This document shows positions 44,064 to 52,982 of a stretch of 64,000 nt of DNA, one piece after another. The translations under genes were made by a program, and so were the position numbers. The stretch covers positions 124,001 through 188,000 of the forward strand of contig NZ_VOPZ01000004.1 in assembly GCF_010470665.1 (NCBI RefSeq), read 5' to 3'. Source of the DNA: Desulfovibrio sp. JC022 (GTDB lineage Bacteria; Desulfobacterota; Desulfovibrionia; Desulfovibrionales; Desulfovibrionaceae). The notes below the pieces were generated by a model. The model did not search any database, was not told the origin of the DNA, and saw nothing but the letters and a program-made list of their open reading frames with translations. Within the stretch, counting starts at the first letter, position 1; each line of letters starts with the position of its first letter.

Positions 44064-45728
44064 TCAGCGTTCCCTGATCAAGCGAAACCCCAGATCACTG
44101 AACTTGCTTTCAGGATCAAGGCCGAATCTGTTGACTGCTCTGGCATGCTCTTCATCATGCCCCCAGCTTCCGCCCCGCAAGCTGCGTTCTTCACCGTATT
44201 CCCTATGAATAGGATTCTTGCGGTCATGTGACGCATAGGCATCCGGGCTGAACCAGTCCTCACACCACTCCCAGACATTACCGGACATGTCGTAAATCCC
44301 AATTCTATTAGGCATCATCAGTCCGACCGGATGGGTTTGTTCATCGCTGTTGGCACTGTACCAGGCCACCCGGTTCACATTCTGCGAACCGGCATACTTA
44401 TCGAACATACCGCAACCCCGTGCCGCGTACTCCCACTGGGCCTCAGTGGGCAGGGAAAAGGTATATTTACCATTCGCTGCTGAAGACAGTTTACGGATAA
44501 ACTGCTGGGTATCATACCACGAAACCGTTTCCACAGGGTGATCGTCCCCCTCGAAATACGAAGGGTTTTTCCCCATAAGAGACGTCCACTGCTGCTGGGT
44601 GATGGGATAGCGGCTGATCCAGAAACCATCCAACTCAACAAGATGGATAGGCTGCTCATCATCATAACCTTCGTCATCCCCCATATCAAATTGTCCGGAA
44701 AAGACCCATACGAATTCAATACCCGTACTCGGCTCCACCCAAATCCAAATATATTCACCTAAATCAAGATCATCGATATATTCGCCTTCCCCCGGTTCAT
44801 CCTCCCAATCCACCTCAAGAGAGTATTCATAACCATCGTCATAATCGTAGGAGTCTTCGGCATCATCACCGTTCTCTTCCGCCTCTTCGACATATTCCTG
44901 AGCAGGTGAACTTTCCACCTCTTCATCATAAGTTGAAAATTTGAACTCCATACGGCAGCATTCCTCAAAATGCTCACGCATCTCCTGCACATCGCTATGC
45001 CTGTCTTCAGGATTCTTCTCAAAAGCTTTTTCTAAAAACGGCTTGAAGCGGTCCGGCATCCGGCTCAGATCCGGCGGTTCCAGAATAATGGATTTCATTA
45101 TGGACTGAAGATCGCTAGACTCGGCACCGAAAGGGACATACCCGCCAAGCATACGGCAAAAAATAACCGCAGCAGCCCAGCGGTCCACCTCAAATCCGTA
45201 ATGCGTATCGAACCGTTCCGGGGAGGAATAATGGATAGTCAGGGCCGCATTCTGAGACATGGAAACACTTTCCCCGCTGGTAATCTTCGATGAACCAAAA
45301 TCGCCGATTTTGACAACATTTCCGGTCAGGAACAGATTTTCCGGTTTTATATCCCGATGCAAAAGCCCATGATTCTCAAGAGTCTGTAGGCCGTGCATAA
45401 TTTCCCTGAACAGGGCCACTGCCTTTTCCTCAGAAACATTATCCCAGTCGAGAGCATTTTCCAGATTTTCCGGGACATACTCCATGAGGATACAAGGCTC
45501 ACCATCCACCGATTCCCCGTAATCTATCACTTTTACCAGTCTGGAATCGTTGATGCCCAGGGTTTCCCGAGCTTCCCGTTCAAAGAGGGTCACGTCCTTA
45601 TGCAAAACTTTCAAGGCAAACTGAATACCCTTGTCATTTTCAACCAAATAGACAGTGCCGTACCCACCGGCACCAAGGACCTGCTTTTTTATATAATCTT
45701 TAAAGATCGCATCTCTGGATTCAGGCAC
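44064..45728 (-). CDS. Ser/Thr protein kinase with C-terminal FGE-sulfatase-like domain
   Basis: This protein of about 554 residues starts at GTG 45728, 6 bp after GGGGA; GTG 45734 is too close to that site. An N-terminal Hanks-type kinase has the glycine loop GAGGYGTVYLV, the lysine in FALKVLH, catalytic HRDIKPENL, DFG in IGDFGSS and the SSPERF region, so it looks active. A very acidic linker follows (about 265-325, many Glu/Asp/Tyr). The C-terminal FGE-sulfatase-like domain has GFWISRYPITQQQW, LPTEAQWEYAARG, YDMSGNVWEWCEDWF and SLRGGSWGHDEEHARAVNR. The cysteines of true formylglycine-generating enzymes are absent at the last site, so it is probably a binding module. No membrane helix is seen. 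Confidence 0.9.
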   Translation of the reverse strand: MPESRDAIFKDYIKKQVLGAGGYGTVYLVENDKGIQFALKVLHKDVTLFEREARETLGINDSRLVKVIDYGESVDGEPCILMEYVPENLENALDWDNVSEEKAVALFREIMHGLQTLENHGLLHRDIKPENLFLTGNVVKIGDFGSSKITSGESVSMSQNAALTIHYSSPERFDTHYGFEVDRWAAAVIFCRMLGGYVPFGAESSDLQSIMKSIILEPPDLSRMPDRFKPFLEKAFEKNPEDRHSDVQEMREHFEECCRMEFKFSTYDEEVESSPAQEYVEEAEENGDDAEDSYDYDDGYEYSLEVDWEDEPGEGEYIDDLDLGEYIWIWVEPSTGIEFVWVFSGQFDMGDDEGYDDEQPIHLVELDGFWISRYPITQQQWTSLMGKNPSYFEGDDHPVETVSWYDTQQFIRKLSSAANGKYTFSLPTEAQWEYAARGCGMFDKYAGSQNVNRVAWYSANSDEQTHPVGLMMPNRIGIYDMSGNVWEWCEDWFSPDAYASHDRKNPIHREYGEERSLRGGSWGHDEEHARAVNRFGLDPESKFSDLGFRLIRER

Positions 45729-45868
45729 AATCACTCCCCTTTATTTATGGCTATTCCATCCTATTTTTAAAATACGCAAATGCGGATTATTTGTAAAACG
45801 GATTTGGAATTTGGAAAGAAATAAAGGAGGAGAGGGGCGCAAGACCGATTAATCAAATCTCTGACTTC

Positions 45869-46567
45869 TTAAAAGAACGGCTGCCCCACAAAATATATCC
45901 CGAGCAGGCCTATCAAGGCTCCCGCCATTTTGCGGAAAAGATTGCCACCCTGCTGCCAGCGGCTACTTTCCAGCATGCGCCGGACCAAAGCCGTTGAACT
46001 TCCGGCCACAGCAATGGGCAGGCAATGACCGATCCCGAAAAGGACTATCAGCAAAATTCCGGTGGCAATTTGGCCCTGCACAGTAATTATAGCCAGAATA
46101 GGTGCAATAAAACCGAAAGTGCATGATCCGGACAGAATACCGTAAGCCAGTCCCAGCACGAACGCCCCAGTGTACCCCTTAAGCTTGAACCTGCCCATAA
46201 GGTTACCGGACATGGAACACTTGGCAAGACCCAACATATCAAGCGCAACCCAAAGCAGCACCGCACCGACGACAACCGTCCACCATGGGCCTACGTCACC
46301 CATGAGCCTGCCCAGTACGGCGCAGACAATACCGATGACTGCTATGGTGATGAACAATCCGAGAGTAAACAGTCCGGCATATCCCCAAGCTCTGCGCCCT
46401 TCCACCAGTTCATTCTGCCCTCCCACATAACCGACGATAAGCGGTATAGAGGCAAGGTGGCACGGTGAAAACAAGACACTGACCACCCCCCAGAGCAAGC
46501 AGCCAAAGGCAGCCCATACCGTCCCGCTTACGATCCATCCGTTGATGGCAAGTAGAAACTGATCCAT
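45869..46567 (-). CDS. ccdA: CcdA-type thiol-disulfide membrane transporter
   Basis: This 232-residue inner-membrane protein has about six helices. It carries the two redox cysteines of CcdA/DsbD-type electron carriers: SPCHLASIPLIVGYVGG near 33-50 and SGSCTFGFIAPIL near 145-157. It moves reducing equivalents from cytoplasmic thioredoxin to periplasmic partners, here most likely the exported thioredoxin encoded 3 bp upstream. It is the third gene of a redox operon. Whether the final target is cytochrome c maturation or another thiol protein is not shown. Confidence 0.9.
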   Translation of the reverse strand: MDQFLLAINGWIVSGTVWAAFGCLLWGVVSVLFSPCHLASIPLIVGYVGGQNELVEGRRAWGYAGLFTLGLFITIAVIGIVCAVLGRLMGDVGPWWTVVVGAVLLWVALDMLGLAKCSMSGNLMGRFKLKGYTGAFVLGLAYGILSGSCTFGFIAPILAIITVQGQIATGILLIVLFGIGHCLPIAVAGSSTALVRRMLESSRWQQGGNLFRKMAGALIGLLGIYFVGQPFF

Positions 46568-46570
46568 AGC

Positions 46571-47032
46571 CTACTTCACGCCCAGTTCGCTAAACTTCGC
46601 TTCAATACTTGCTTTGTCCAGAAAACCCACATGGCGATATCGTTCATTTCCCTGCGCATCATAAAAAATCTGGGTGGGAATTGTGCGGATGCCATACTTA
46701 GCAGCCTCCTCGCGGTGTTCCCAGACATCTATGAAGGCAACTGCCGCACGTCCATCATATTTTTTTGACAACTCTTCGATCACCGGGGTCATCATCTTAC
46801 AGGGAATACAGGCATGAGCCCCGATATCCACCATAGTTACCATTCCCTTAATCGGCAGCTCATGCGGTTTACCGGAAATTAACTCAGCTGTTGTGGGAGC
46901 TTTTTCCCCGGAATCGTCAGCTGTTGCCGGGCCAACAATGAAGCACATTCCCGCAACCATCAGGCACCCCAGCAATGCAACGGTTCGATTTAACATCCCC
47001 CTACAATCCCGCTTCTGTTTTATTTCAACCAC
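46571..47032 (-). CDS. Exported thioredoxin-family protein
   Basis: This 153-residue protein has an N-terminal membrane/signal segment (LLGCLMVAGMCFIVGPATA) and a thioredoxin fold with active site CIPCKMMTPVIEEL near 90-103 and the cis-proline strand GIRTIPTQIFYD near 122-133. GTG 47032 has AGAGGTG at 5 bp and overlaps the previous gene's stop, supporting coupled translation; ATG 46996 is a shorter alternative. It should be a periplasmic disulfide reductase fed by the CcdA protein downstream. Confidence 0.9.
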   Translation of the reverse strand: MVEIKQKRDCRGMLNRTVALLGCLMVAGMCFIVGPATADDSGEKAPTTAELISGKPHELPIKGMVTMVDIGAHACIPCKMMTPVIEELSKKYDGRAAVAFIDVWEHREEAAKYGIRTIPTQIFYDAQGNERYRHVGFLDKASIEAKFSELGVK

Positions 47033-47250
47033 TTGAGCACCTCTTTTTTACTGGGAGCCTTACCGGAAACTTTCACTTCACCATCAATAACAACAGCAGG
47101 GGTGGAAAAAACACCCATCATTGCTATTTCCTGAAAATCGCTAACCTTGATGACTTCCGCCTCGATGCCACTTTCTGCGACGGCTTCCCTTACGTTCTGT
47201 TCAGCTTTAGCGCACTTGGGGCAGCCGGGTCCGAGAACCTGAATTTTCAT
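47020..47250 (-). CDS. Small thioredoxin-like protein (glutaredoxin-like CPKC type)
   Basis: This 76-residue cytoplasmic protein has the fold and motif of the archaeal-type small thioredoxins: KIQVLGPGCPKCAKAEQNV with active site C-P-K-C at residues 10-13, and the cis-proline in FSTPAVVIDGEV near 48-59. It is first in a three-gene redox operon and overlaps the next gene. It starts after AAGGAGTGAATA. Similar clusters accompany thiol or metal/arsenic stress genes, but no such gene is next to it here. Confidence 0.9.
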   Translation of the reverse strand: MKIQVLGPGCPKCAKAEQNVREAVAESGIEAEVIKVSDFQEIAMMGVFSTPAVVIDGEVKVSGKAPSKKEVLKWLK

Positions 47251-47267
47251 TATTCACTCCTTTTATT

Positions 47268-47289
47268 TATTTGGCGATATTGCCAAATA
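47268..47289 (-). promoter_or_regulatory. Palindrome upstream of the redox operon, candidate operator
   Basis: TATTTGGC and GCCAAATA half-sites flank GATATT, forming a 22-bp palindrome with one mismatched pair, 18 bp upstream of the first start codon of the thioredoxin operon. Position and symmetry suggest a dimeric repressor such as an ArsR-type protein; none is encoded next to it. Confidence 0.5.
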
Positions 47290-47491
47290 TAAAACATGTC
47301 AAGTAGGGGGACTTTATTCGATCGCAAATCACCCCAATCCCGCCAACCTTGCGAAGAAGACCAAGAACTGCTATCAAACCCTTCTCTTTTTCGGATTTCT
47401 CATAAAATCCCATACATTTTTTCGATTAATTAAATTTTATTAATCTGAAAATCCTATTCGAGCACACTCTTAACTAACATCAGGAGGGAAG

Positions 47492-48778
47492 ATGTTTTCT
47501 TGGTACTTCAAAAGTAACCTGTTGATTCGTATTATTATTGGCCTTGTTTTAGGGGCAATTGCAGGGCTTATTTTAGGACCTGAAGCCAAAATTTTCTCAC
47601 CGCTGGGAGATATTCTGGTCCGCTCATTAAAAATGATCGTCATGCCTGTAATCGTCTCCACCATCATTGTGGGCGCAGGCAGTGTAAAACCAAGTCAGCT
47701 CGGTAAGGTCGGCGCGAAGTGTATGGGCTTTTACATGCTGACCACCGGATTCGCAGTTGCCATCGGCCTCTTTTTCGGAAACATCCTCCAGCCCGGCAAC
47801 GGCCTTGAACTGGCCGCAGAAGGTGCTACTCTCAAGGTAGCAGCTCCCAAAGCAACTTCCTTTCTCGATATCCTGATCAACATCATTCCCAAGAACCCCT
47901 TTGCAGCGATTACTACCGGTGATGTTCTCTCAACCATCTTTTTCTGCATCATCACAGGTATTGCCATCTCCATTCTGCGCCACAGCGAAGACGCACGCAT
48001 CAAGAATGCCGGGGATTCCCTCTTTTACCTCTTTGAAGGCCTTGCCGAGGTCATGTACATCATCATTGACTGGGTGCTGCAATACGTTCCCATCGGCGTA
48101 TTCGCGCTGATCGCCGTTGTTTTCGGTGCTCAGGGTTCTAAGGCTTTCGGCCCGCTGGGCGTAGTTGTTATCGCCACCTATCTTGCTTTTGCCTGCCACA
48201 TATTCTTTATCTACGGCGGCGGACTTCTGCTCTTCGGCGTTAACCCGATGAGCTTCTTCAAAAAGGTAAAAACCGCTTCCATTGCCGCATTTGTCACCAG
48301 ATCCAGCAGCGGCGTACTGCCCATCAGCATGGAAACTGCTGACAAGGAACTGGGCGTGGATAAGAGCATCTATTCTTTCTCCCTGCCGCTGGGCGCAACC
48401 ATCAACATGGATGGAACCGCTATTTATCAGGGCGTATGTGCCCTGTTCATCGGTTATGCCATTGGCGAACCCCTGACCGCCAGCCAGCAGATCACCGTCA
48501 TCGGAACCACTGTACTGGCATCGCTGGGAACTGCCGGTATTCCCGGAGCAGGCGCAATCATGCTCATGATCGTGCTTAACTCCGTAGGTCTGGAAGTTAC
48601 AGCCGGATCACCCACCGCGCTGGCTTACGCCATGATCTTCGGCATTGACGCCCTGCTCGACATGGGCCGCACCTGCACCAACGTTACCGGTGACCTTGCC
48701 GTAACCTGTGCTGTAGCCAACAGCGAAAATGAACTTGATCAAGAATACTGGGAACCCAGTAAGGCTGCACAGCAGTAA
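47492..48778 (+). CDS. Dicarboxylate/amino acid:cation symporter (DAACS family)
   Basis: This 428-residue inner-membrane transporter has about eight helices and two re-entrant loops. Family motifs: AAFVTRSSSGVLPISME near 267-283 (the serine-rich HP1 loop), LPLGATINMDGTAIYQG near 299-315 with the sodium/substrate NMDGT motif, and the HP2 loop SLGTAGIPGAGAIM near 350. It takes up glutamate/aspartate or C4-dicarboxylates with Na+ or H+; which one is not resolved by eye. The ATG follows AGGAGGGAAG. It is monocistronic with its own terminator. Confidence 0.93.
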   Translation: MFSWYFKSNLLIRIIIGLVLGAIAGLILGPEAKIFSPLGDILVRSLKMIVMPVIVSTIIVGAGSVKPSQLGKVGAKCMGFYMLTTGFAVAIGLFFGNILQPGNGLELAAEGATLKVAAPKATSFLDILINIIPKNPFAAITTGDVLSTIFFCIITGIAISILRHSEDARIKNAGDSLFYLFEGLAEVMYIIIDWVLQYVPIGVFALIAVVFGAQGSKAFGPLGVVVIATYLAFACHIFFIYGGGLLLFGVNPMSFFKKVKTASIAAFVTRSSSGVLPISMETADKELGVDKSIYSFSLPLGATINMDGTAIYQGVCALFIGYAIGEPLTASQQITVIGTTVLASLGTAGIPGAGAIMLMIVLNSVGLEVTAGSPTALAYAMIFGIDALLDMGRTCTNVTGDLAVTCAVANSENELDQEYWEPSKAAQQ

Positions 48779-48797
48779 AATTCATTTACCCATACCC

Positions 48798-48839
48798 AAA
48801 AAAGAAGGCCGACTCCATCTGGAATCGGCCTTCTTTTTT
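48798..48839. terminator. Bidirectional terminator between the DAACS and glycerophosphodiesterase genes
   Basis: AAAAAAGAAGGCCGA (48798-48812) pairs with TCGGCCTTCTTTTTT (48825-48839); an inner TCC/GGA stem extends it. Both strands have T-runs for the two converging genes. Confidence 0.93.
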
Positions 48840-48857
48840 GATTTCAATTGCAATAAC

Positions 48858-49685
48858 TCAAATATTCTGCGGATAGTCAGTGACCAAACCAGTCACGCCC
48901 CATTTGGTAAGCCGCTGCATATCCTCCACTTCATTTACAGTGTAAGGATTAACAGCCACCCCGGCTTCGCGCACGGCTTTGACCTTCTCTTCGGTGAGAA
49001 AACGGAATCCCGGATGCCATGCATCAGCCCCGGCCTTACGGGCGGCTTCAAGGGGATCTCCATCGAAATTATGCTCCGTCAGCACCCCGGTCAGAATGTG
49101 CGGAGCAATTTCTTTGCTTCTGCGCACATAATCGTGGTTGAAAGAAGAAACCACCACCTGATCATCCATGGACTGCTCCCGGATAATTCCAAGCACTTTT
49201 TCCACAATCTTTCCACCAAGTGAACCGGGAACCGCCTTACTGAGATCCTTGATCTCCACATTGATCCACATATCCAGTTCCCTGCTTAACTTCAGGGCCT
49301 CAACAAGGGTGGGGATACGCAAATCATCAGGCAGATTCTCAGGCAGATCCCGCCAAGGCTGCCTTTTGTATTTGGGCGGGCAGAAACGGCGCGGAAAAAC
49401 ATTAGCACTGAGCTGCTTAATTTCCTCAAGGGCAAACCTCCACGGCAAAGCAGGAGGATTGACAGCAAACACAGGATGGACACTGGCATTGGTGGAGCGT
49501 AGCAGATTCAAATCATGGAGGAGGATAATTTCCCCGTCCTTGGTGACCTGCACATCAAGTTCCCAGCCATCCGCCCCGGCCTCTTTGGCCTTACGCACAG
49601 CCGCAAGAGTATTTTCAGGTGCAAGGGAACGCCCCCCGCGATGCGCCCAAATCAAAGGCCGCTTATTTATTAAGGATAAGGACAT
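48858..49685 (-). CDS. Glycerophosphodiester phosphodiesterase
   Basis: This 275-residue enzyme hydrolyses glycerophosphodiesters to glycerol-3-phosphate and an alcohol. GDPD signatures: WAHRGGRSLAPENTLAA near 13-29 with the catalytic His-Arg, GWELDVQVTKDGEIILLHD near 37-55 with metal Glu-Asp and second His, NVEIKD near 142, and the C-terminal NPYTVNEVEDMQRL. No signal peptide is seen, so it is cytoplasmic. It lies 11 bp after aapP and is read with the amino-acid importer genes, a combination I cannot explain functionally. Confidence 0.93.
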   Translation of the reverse strand: MSLSLINKRPLIWAHRGGRSLAPENTLAAVRKAKEAGADGWELDVQVTKDGEIILLHDLNLLRSTNASVHPVFAVNPPALPWRFALEEIKQLSANVFPRRFCPPKYKRQPWRDLPENLPDDLRIPTLVEALKLSRELDMWINVEIKDLSKAVPGSLGGKIVEKVLGIIREQSMDDQVVVSSFNHDYVRRSKEIAPHILTGVLTEHNFDGDPLEAARKAGADAWHPGFRFLTEEKVKAVREAGVAVNPYTVNEVEDMQRLTKWGVTGLVTDYPQNI

Positions 49686-49696
49686 ATTTTAAAATC

Positions 49697-50476
49697 CTAA
49701 TGATTCAAAATCTGCTCAAGAAACATGCGGCTGCGTTCTTCCTTGGGCGCGGTAAAGAACTCCTTCACCGGGGCGTATTCCACGATCTGGCCTTTATCCA
49801 TGAAGACCATGGTATCGGCCACTTCGCGGGCAAAGCCCATTTCATGGGTCACGCAGATCATGGTCATACCCTGATCGGCCAGCTCGCGCATAGCATCCAG
49901 CACTTCCTTGATCATTTCCGGGTCAAGGGCTGAAGTGGGTTCATCAAAAAGCATAATCTTGGGCTGCATGGCTAAGGCGCGGGCAATAGCTACACGCTGC
50001 TGCTGACCGCCGGAAAGCTGGCCCGGAAACTTATTGGCCTGCTCGGCAATTCCAACCCGCTCAAGATATGAATGAGCTAGATCAACGGCCTGCTTACGCG
50101 GCATATTGCGCACATGAATGGGCCCGGAAACAACATTATCAAGAATGGTCATATGCGGAAAAAGATTGAACTGCTGAAAAACCATGCCCACCTCGCGGCG
50201 AACCCGTTCAATCTGTTTCACATCATTGGTCAGCGGCGCACCGTCAACTACGATGGCCCCTTCCTGATGTTCCTCCAGTCTATTGATGGTCCGGATAAGA
50301 GTTGATTTACCCGACCCGGACGGCCCACAGATGACCACCTTTTCCTGCTGACGGATCTGAAGATTAATATCTTTAAGTACGTGAAACTGCCCGTACCATT
50401 TGTTCAAACCCTGTATATCAATCACAACCGGGCTGTCTCCCAGATGTGTAGCGGTATTTATATGTGCAGAAGTCAT
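49697..50476 (-). CDS. aapP: Polar amino acid ABC transporter ATP-binding protein
   Basis: This 259-residue ATPase has Walker A GPSGSGKST near 54-62, Q-loop VFQQFNLFPHMTILDNV near 99-115, signature LSGGQQQRVAIARALA near 153-168, Walker B MLFDEPTSALDPEM near 174-187 and H-loop VTHEMGFAREVAD. It is of the GlnQ/HisP/AapP type, energising polar amino acid import. It is the fourth gene of aapJQMP, 12 bp after the second permease gene. Confidence 0.93.
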   Translation of the reverse strand: MTSAHINTATHLGDSPVVIDIQGLNKWYGQFHVLKDINLQIRQQEKVVICGPSGSGKSTLIRTINRLEEHQEGAIVVDGAPLTNDVKQIERVRREVGMVFQQFNLFPHMTILDNVVSGPIHVRNMPRKQAVDLAHSYLERVGIAEQANKFPGQLSGGQQQRVAIARALAMQPKIMLFDEPTSALDPEMIKEVLDAMRELADQGMTMICVTHEMGFAREVADTMVFMDKGQIVEYAPVKEFFTAPKEERSRMFLEQILNH

Positions 50477-50488
50477 TATATCTCTCCT

Positions 50489-51577
50489 CTATTTACTTGC
50501 GGAAGGCATCTTGCGTTCAAGGTATTGACTGTAGCTGGAAAGGGCGTAGCAGAGAATCCAGTACCAGAAAGCAATGAATACGTACGCTTCCTCCAGCCTG
50601 CCGAACCATTTAGGATTGGAAGTGGTGGCGAATGCAATCTGCAAAAGGTCCACCAGACCGACGATGCCCACGAGGGAAGTATCTTTCAGAATCCCGATAA
50701 AGTTGTTGACCATGGGCGGGATAACAATACGCAGAGCCTGCGGCAGGATAACCACGATGGTCTTTTTCCAATACCCCATGCCCAGCGCGTCAGCGGCTTC
50801 GTACTGACCTTTACTGATGCCCTGCAAACCGCCACGGATGTTCTCCGCAAGATACGCGGAAAAAAACATAGTGATACCAACAAGAGCACGCAGGACTTTA
50901 TCCAATTCCATACCCGAAGGCAGAAATAAAGGCAGAACCACCGAGGCCATGAACAGGAGTGTAATCAGCGGCACCCCGCGGATAAGTTCAATATAGGCCA
51001 CGCAAAAAGGTTTGGCGATAGGCATATCCGAAGTACGGCCCAATGCGAGCAGTACGCTAAGAGGAAATGCAGCCAGCATGGCGACAATGGAAAGCATGAT
51101 GGTCAACATCAAACCGCCCCAGTAGTGGGTTCCCACCACGGGCAATCCGGTTATTCCGCCGCCGTAAACCAACGCGAAAACAACAATGGGTGAAACAAAC
51201 CAAAGGACTTTAAGCCATTTGCTGCGCCGGAATGAGGCCACCAGACTGAGGCTGACCAAAATCACCACAATGCACAGAGCGATGAGCGGACGCCAGCGTT
51301 CTTCGGCCGGATAAACTCCGGTCATGAACACGGGCCACATATCACGGATGAATCCCCATGCGGCACCGGTGTGCTCCTTGGCTGCTACCGGATCAAGGGT
51401 GATGGATGCATTGGTCACCGCCCATTCCCAAAAGGGAGCGACAGCGGACCAGATGGCCCAGCAGGAAACAACGGTCAGCACTGCATTGTACCACGGGCAG
51501 AGCAGGTTCTTGCATACCCATCCGATTAGACCCACCTGGGTTGCCGGGGGTTGTCTGTCAGGAATATCTTGGGCCAT
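50489..51577 (-). CDS. aapM: Polar amino acid ABC transporter permease AapM-type
   Basis: This 362-residue permease starts at ATG 51577 after GGAGAGG; an upstream in-frame GTG-type start would overlap the previous gene by 70 bp and is not needed. It has about eight helices, longer at the N-terminus than GlnP, as in AapM/BztC. The importer loop is YEAADALGMGYWKKTIVVIL near 275-295. Conserved YIELIRGVPLITLLFM lies near 212. It pairs with AapQ to form the channel. Substrate is probably L-amino acids of the glutamate/glutamine group by family. Confidence 0.9.
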   Translation of the reverse strand: MAQDIPDRQPPATQVGLIGWVCKNLLCPWYNAVLTVVSCWAIWSAVAPFWEWAVTNASITLDPVAAKEHTGAAWGFIRDMWPVFMTGVYPAEERWRPLIALCIVVILVSLSLVASFRRSKWLKVLWFVSPIVVFALVYGGGITGLPVVGTHYWGGLMLTIMLSIVAMLAAFPLSVLLALGRTSDMPIAKPFCVAYIELIRGVPLITLLFMASVVLPLFLPSGMELDKVLRALVGITMFFSAYLAENIRGGLQGISKGQYEAADALGMGYWKKTIVVILPQALRIVIPPMVNNFIGILKDTSLVGIVGLVDLLQIAFATTSNPKWFGRLEEAYVFIAFWYWILCYALSSYSQYLERKMPSASK

Positions 51578-51579
51578 GA

Positions 51580-52959
51580 TTACCTCTCCACCAGCGCGAC
51601 TTTGCTGTTGTAAATATTCATTCCAAAAGAAATCAGCAGGGAAATGCACAGGTAAACACCCATCCAGATACCGACAATCTCCACCGCCTGCCCGGACTGG
51701 TTCAGGATGGTCCCACCAATACTTACAAATTCGGGATAACCGATGGCTACGGCCAACGAACTGTTCTTGGCAATAGCCAGATATTCACTGGTCATGGGCG
51801 GAACTATAACCCGCATGGCCTGCGGCAGGATTACGATACGCATAACCTGACGCTCATTCATTGCCAGAGCGCGTGCGGCTTCCCGCTGCCCTTTGGAAAC
51901 TGCTTCGATACCTGAACGGATAATCTCGGCGTTAAACGCGGAAACATATACGGTCAGTCCCACCACCAGCGCGGTAAATTCCGGGGTCATCCCGGTACCG
52001 CCCTTGAAGTTGAAACCCTTGAGAGCAGGAAAATCGAGAGTAAAAGGCTGTCCGCCAAGTAACCATGCCAACGCGGGCAGAGCGATCAGGACAGCAAGGG
52101 AAGGAAAAAGAATTTTAACAGGCACGCCTGTTTCATCGAGAATACGTCTGGCCCGTCTGCGGATCACCCAGATGGCTGCAAGGCCGATCACTACAGCAGC
52201 GCAAAAAAGCCAGGCCCCCTGCTGCGGAACCAGTGAAGGAAGGTACAACCCGCGCTTGTTGAGAATCAGCCACCCGCCCAGATCAATGGACTGGCGAACA
52301 TTAGGCAGTTGCTGCAAGACAATGAAATACCAAAAAAATAATTGCAGCAACACCGGCAGGTTGCGGTTAAGTTCCACAAACCAGCGGCAGATATTGGAAA
52401 GCAGCCAGTTGGGGGAAAGACGTCCGAGGGCAACCAGCAGCCCGAGTATTGTTGAAGCGACACAGCCGATGACCGTGACTTTCAAGGTATTGCCCAGCCC
52501 GGTTAAAAGGGCCATGAAATAACTCGAAGATTCAGTGTAGTGCGCAATCTCAACACTGTCCCGGAAAATGTACAATGTCAGCATGGGCAAGCCGATGCTG
52601 AAAAGCAGGCAGACTGAAAGCCATGTACTGTTCATGGGCCTTTCAGACTTGCTCTTCAAATGACGGGAAATAAGTTGCGAAACAACAAGTCCGGTAACAA
52701 GACTGAGCAGAAACCAGAGCAATCCGCCCTGCGGAAGAGGAATCCCGGTCACCTCGCCGATGCGAAAGCCTGCCTCATTCCCGAGAAAACCGAAACCGGA
52801 ACTGATCCCACGGGTTTCCAGATTAGCCAACGTATTCCTGTATACAGACACGGCCAGCCAGAGAAAAGCCCCGACCATACAGAGCTGGAACATCCATGCT
52901 CTTCCCTGCGGACTGCGCCAGAAAGGAACCTTATCCTGCGGTGCTAAACGTTCGGACAT
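51580..52959 (-). CDS. aapQ: Polar amino acid ABC transporter permease AapQ-type
   Basis: This 459-residue permease has many helices and the long central insertion typical of AapQ/BztB. Seen: WFVELNRNLPVLLQLFFWY near 190-208, AFNAEIIRSGIEAVSKGQRE near 335-354, then the EAA loop AARALAMNERQVMRIVILPQ. Its stop is 2 bp before the aapM start. It is separated from aapJ by a stem-loop. The N-terminus (VPFWRSPQGRAWMFQ) also fits the Aap family. Confidence 0.9.
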   Translation of the reverse strand: MSERLAPQDKVPFWRSPQGRAWMFQLCMVGAFLWLAVSVYRNTLANLETRGISSGFGFLGNEAGFRIGEVTGIPLPQGGLLWFLLSLVTGLVVSQLISRHLKSKSERPMNSTWLSVCLLFSIGLPMLTLYIFRDSVEIAHYTESSSYFMALLTGLGNTLKVTVIGCVASTILGLLVALGRLSPNWLLSNICRWFVELNRNLPVLLQLFFWYFIVLQQLPNVRQSIDLGGWLILNKRGLYLPSLVPQQGAWLFCAAVVIGLAAIWVIRRRARRILDETGVPVKILFPSLAVLIALPALAWLLGGQPFTLDFPALKGFNFKGGTGMTPEFTALVVGLTVYVSAFNAEIIRSGIEAVSKGQREAARALAMNERQVMRIVILPQAMRVIVPPMTSEYLAIAKNSSLAVAIGYPEFVSIGGTILNQSGQAVEIVGIWMGVYLCISLLISFGMNIYNSKVALVER

Positions 52960-52982
52960 AAATAAACCTTTTTATTAATAAT

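Noticed and set aside
44064-45728. Diversity-generating retroelement target (FGE-like domain can be a variable protein)
   Set aside because: No reverse transcriptase, no template repeat and no adenine-biased variable copy were seen near the gene.
39587-45728. Type VI secretion locus
   Set aside because: Kinase, phosphatase and FHA-like protein are present, but no sheath, Hcp, VgrG, baseplate or TssJLM gene occurs in the window.
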